From a virus, in IMG/VR virus record IMGVR_UViG_3300033146_001012, positions 1 to 24,310 of that record: a DNA stretch of 24,310 bases; one strand, 5' to 3'. The position numbers were made by a program, and so were the translations under genes. Numbering within the stretch: the first letter of the stretch is position 1; the number at the start of each line of letters is the position of its first letter. The notes under the pieces were generated by a model. It was not told the origin of the DNA, did not search any database, and worked only from the letters and a program-made list of their open reading frames with translations. Shown here piece by piece: positions 21,770 through 24,310 of the stretch.

Positions 21770-22632
21770 TGAAGATTCACGAAAATGTATTACACGCGGG
21801 TATTGCCCGTAACACAGCCGTATGGCAGTCAGACTTCACGGCAGACTTCGCAGACGACGGTACTATCTCCGCCAACCACAGTTTTCAGTGTGTCTCTTAC
21901 GACGCTCGAGCGCTCATCCCGAAGCACGGTAGCCCGTGCCAACACAGAGGCTATGAAACACTACGCCTGTCATCAGCACGTGTGACAGAGGATGATGGAC
22001 TCATCGCCACGGTAGATTGCTCGTACGGCGGCACGACAGGGGATGGCGACTTCTCCTTCGACCCGGGAACAGGGACAGGTACATTCGATGGAAAGGTTAA
22101 GACGTCGTTATCCCTTGCTACAGCAGAGGAGCCATTGGCAACCAACCCAAGGTATCAACCAGACCCGCCCACGGGAGCCTCTTACCCACCAAAAGGTACT
22201 GCGCCTGTCAGGACAGCCATCCTCAAAGAGTTCAACGATGGAAACATTGTCCTGGTATTCGACGAGGACGACAATTCAGATGGGTGGTTCAGGCTAGACG
22301 CAGAAGGACAGCCTACAATCGGTGTAGAGCTTGAAGGAGGAGAAGACGAGCTATTCCGCAACCTCACAATGTCTTACGACAGCTTCCTAGACCCTACAAT
22401 GGAGTGGAGCGTGAGTGTGAGGCAGAACAACGCCATAACGAGCGCTCAACTCAACAGCCTCGGCACCATCGTGAGGCCGCCTTACAACCCGCCTACACCG
22501 CGCAATCGTGATTGGTTGTTCTCATCGGCTACTCAAGACGAGCAGTCCGGGTTCTTCGATGTTACGTTCTCGTTCAGGCTCTCGGGTCGTGGCGGTTGGG
22601 ACCCACGCATTTACAAGCACACAAACGTATAA
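21769..22632 (+). CDS. Distal tail/tail tip protein, 287 aa
   Basis: The start codon overlaps the tape measure stop. The product is beta-rich (FTADFADDGTISANHSFQCV, RLSSARVTEDDGLIATVDCS, FFDVTFSFRLSGRGGWDPR) with a Pro-rich linker near 132-146 (PDPPTGASYPP). The gene order tape measure, then this, suggests a distal tail or baseplate protein that connects tube and tip; I do not recognise a named family such as lambda M or L, and no Cys cluster is present. Confidence 0.65.
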   Translation: MKIHENVLHAGIARNTAVWQSDFTADFADDGTISANHSFQCVSYDARALIPKHGSPCQHRGYETLRLSSARVTEDDGLIATVDCSYGGTTGDGDFSFDPGTGTGTFDGKVKTSLSLATAEEPLATNPRYQPDPPTGASYPPKGTAPVRTAILKEFNDGNIVLVFDEDDNSDGWFRLDAEGQPTIGVELEGGEDELFRNLTMSYDSFLDPTMEWSVSVRQNNAITSAQLNSLGTIVRPPYNPPTPRNRDWLFSSATQDEQSGFFDVTFSFRLSGRGGWDPRIYKHTNV

Positions 22633-22634
22633 CG

Positions 22635-23258
22635 ATGAAACTAGGACACAAATTTAAATCAGGCGACCTCCTTCCTACAGCCGCGTGGTTCAACAGCCTG
22701 ACAGCGCATATCAAGGCCAACACGATACAACCATCCACGTCAATACGCGTGAGACGCTCTCAGGCGGGCGTGACGCTCGTTGCCGCGCCTAAAGGTAGAG
22801 CGGCGCCACACAAAGGCAAAGCGTGCAAATTAGGCACAATGTCGCCCAATAAAGACAACAGCACTAACCGCGACATTTCAGCGGGCATCATATCGGGTGC
22901 GGGCGCGTCATACGCAGTTGGTGTAGGATCGCCCGACGGCCTGGGCGTGAACATGACCCCGTCCCCGGGCCAGTACGTGTATGCTAAACTTACATGGGAC
23001 GTGACTGTCATTGACGAAGTACTACAAGGCGGCGGCGAATTATCTAACGTAACTATCGAGACAGGCCCTTCTGTCCCTGTTAACGATGTTGCGACTGAAG
23101 AGTCTGAAAGTATTCATGGCTATGTTTGCCTTGGTTGGTGGTATAAGCCCGCCCCTGCTAAAGACACAATCAGCTGGAACGGTGCAGGCTGTGGTTCCAT
23201 CGACGTGTCATTCTGTTACGGATCAAGACAACTGACTTACACAAGAAACGATGGCTAG
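22635..23258 (+). CDS. Tail tip protein of unknown family, 207 aa
   Basis: The 207-residue product starts at ATG 22635, 2 bases after the previous stop; the open frame upstream to 22512 encodes a Cys/Arg-rich extension that is not credible. The N-terminus (MKLGHKFKSGDLLPTAAWFN) resembles the opening of short phage tail-fibre or appendage proteins, followed by Gly/Ala-rich stretches (ISAGIISGAGASYAVGVGSP) and strands. Function is inferred from position only. Its end overlaps an ATG at 23251 in another frame. Confidence 0.65.
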   Translation: MKLGHKFKSGDLLPTAAWFNSLTAHIKANTIQPSTSIRVRRSQAGVTLVAAPKGRAAPHKGKACKLGTMSPNKDNSTNRDISAGIISGAGASYAVGVGSPDGLGVNMTPSPGQYVYAKLTWDVTVIDEVLQGGGELSNVTIETGPSVPVNDVATEESESIHGYVCLGWWYKPAPAKDTISWNGAGCGSIDVSFCYGSRQLTYTRNDG

Positions 23259-23322
23259 AAACATTTACGACAAAGACGTCCACCCTGATGCGCCGCCTAA
23301 CCTCACATTTAAAGCGGCTTAG
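23251..23322 (+). CDS. Short ORF, likely N-terminal fragment of the tail gene that follows
   Basis: ATG 23251 overlaps the previous stop by 8 bases, like other genes here, and encodes 23 residues, MARNIYDKDVHPDAPPNLTF then KAA, before TAG 23320-23322. In the -1 frame the long reading frame from 23313 to the window end begins just before this stop. It therefore looks like the true start of that gene, separated by a frame change. No canonical slippery heptamer is present in the right register, so a one-base indel or unusual recoding are both possible. Confidence 0.5.
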   Translation: MARNIYDKDVHPDAPPNLTFKAA

Positions 23323-23375
23323 ACGCGACGGGAGAGCTGGAGCGTTACAGTACAGATTACCGTATTGGCCGGGGC

Positions 23376-24310
23376 ATGATCGCAGAGAAGAGTAAGTGTC
23401 GTGGCTGCCCGCAAATACTAGGTTCATCATCCTTACGTGCTCATACAACCCACAGGTGTTGCCTCGTGGTCCATAACGCATTCGCTAAAAGCGTTGTTTC
23501 CGACCCTGACTTTACTTCAGGCCTGCTCTACCAAGTTGTGACTATGCGCAACAACGGCTACTACCGCAGCATACGGAAACGGGAAAAGAATGGTAAAAGC
23601 TTGTTGGACTCAGAGATTCATACATGCAACACCACACTCACAGCAACAGCTCACCCGGTATACGTTATCGACGCAGATGGCGGGCTCTCAGGAGACCCTG
23701 CTGCAACCTACACAGGCAGCGGTAGTATGACCGTGAATAAGATCGACGACGACGGCTACCGCAGGAAGGTCAATGACATACACTATGTTTATGTGAAGAA
23801 AGGAACGGTTGTAACCACGCCTTATGGCGATGAGGTGGCCAATGGACAGCAGTGGAAGAGGACAGACTCAGGCTACGTTATAAACCTTACGACAGGAGAG
23901 AAGCGGGATGAGTACTCAGACGACTATTTGTCTGGTCAGCCTATGTGCGGCATCTACCGTCACACATCAGAGGACGTCACGGAAACTGACACAACTTATA
24001 AAGTGCATTGGTCGGGGAATCACGCCGGCTCTGAATCTTCAGCCACCGTGAGTATGTCTTCATCTAGGAAGTACACGTACTCAAATATTTTCAACGCAAA
24101 CGACTACAACGGCACGCAGGGGCCAGGGTACACAATCGACAACAAAGGTGCCCATAGAGCGCCTCAGGCGTTACTAGAGCGGAGCACGTATAGAGACGAG
24201 CACTACAAGGATAACTACAGGCCGTCACGTGTATGCACGCTGTTCCAATTAACAGCTGACACCGTGTCTGTTGAGAAGGTAAGAGGACACAACCGTAACA
24301 CATTTGTCCC
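23376..24310 (+). CDS. Tail tip/fibre protein, continues past the window end
   Basis: The frame is open from 23313 to 24310, with a first ATG at 23376. Sequence before the ATG (from GLDATGELERYSTDYRIGRG) already looks coding and may belong to the protein through the short ORF at 23251. Residues near the ATG include CRGCPQ and a CC pair, possibly metal- or disulfide-bonded. The rest is Tyr/Thr/Asp-rich and beta-like (YVIDADGGLSGDPAATYTGS, WSGNHAGSESSATVS), as in tail fibres or tip proteins. At 24310 the frame runs on and fits the frame open at base 2. Confidence 0.7.
   Translation, partial: MIAEKSKCRGCPQILGSSSLRAHTTHRCCLVVHNAFAKSVVSDPDFTSGLLYQVVTMRNNGYYRSIRKREKNGKSLLDSEIHTCNTTLTATAHPVYVIDADGGLSGDPAATYTGSGSMTVNKIDDDGYRRKVNDIHYVYVKKGTVVTTPYGDEVANGQQWKRTDSGYVINLTTGEKRDEYSDDYLSGQPMCGIYRHTSEDVTETDTTYKVHWSGNHAGSESSATVSMSSSRKYTYSNIFNANDYNGTQGPGYTIDNKGAHRAPQALLERSTYRDEHYKDNYRPSRVCTLFQLTADTVSVEKVRGHNRNTFV

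Noticed and set aside
22512-22634. N-terminal extension of the tail gene at 22635
   Set aside because: It lies wholly inside the previous gene and encodes an implausible Arg/Cys/Leu-rich stretch.
1-24310. tRNA or rRNA genes
   Set aside because: No cloverleaf with a GTTC-type T arm and CCA-proximal stem, and no rRNA-like stretch was noticed on either strand.

Overview
The window looks like a small lambda-type tailed phage (siphovirus), probably its entire genome. A complete virion module is present in the lambda order: small terminase, large terminase of the GpA type, a gpW-like protein, portal, S49 protease, scaffold, major capsid, a connector fusion, tail terminator, tail tube, a frameshifted pair of tail chaperones, tape measure and distal tail proteins. 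The reading frame left open at position 24310 continues in phase into the frame open at position 1. This suggests a circular or circularly permuted molecule of about 24.3 kb cut inside a tail gene, although the sequence alone cannot prove it.

The host is probably a diderm bacterium, because the lysis module contains a small lipoprotein with a clear lipobox (a possible outer spanin). Almost no gene has a Shine-Dalgarno sequence. The four promoters I can see are sigma70-like (TTGACT/TTGACA, then TATAAT, TATTAT or CATAAT), all with a 16-base spacer. I would not name a host taxon from this.

Layout. (1) 1-2452, rightward: end of a tail protein, an unknown protein, then lysis genes (membrane protein, lipoprotein, DUF1353 protein, Amidase_3 endolysin), closed by a bidirectional terminator at 2508-2544. 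(2) 2564-4410, leftward: two paralogous small proteins, an AntA/AntB-type antirepressor and a small coiled-coil protein, all driven from a promoter at 4456-4483. (3) 4484-6065: about 1.6 kb without credible genes but full of structure: palindromes, G-quadruplex motifs in nested inverted repeats, TAGCGTAACA iterons, and an 83-bp repeat present twice, each copy ahead of a strong promoter. The first promoter makes a predicted ~147-nt RNA with a pseudoknot-like fold and its own terminator; the second makes the structured leader of the helicase gene. (4) 6066-10461: an SF3-like replicative helicase with a possible overprinted gene in its tail, a GIY-YIG and an HNH nuclease, an unknown protein with its own promoter, and a small HTH protein. 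(5) 10462-10809: a palindromic non-coding stretch ahead of the terminases, the natural place for cos. (6) 10810-24310: packaging, head and tail genes, with terminators placed just after the capsid and tail tube genes.

No integrase and no obvious CI-like repressor were found although an antirepressor is present. The most interesting part is the 4.6-6.07 kb control and origin region with its duplicated promoter and RNA unit.
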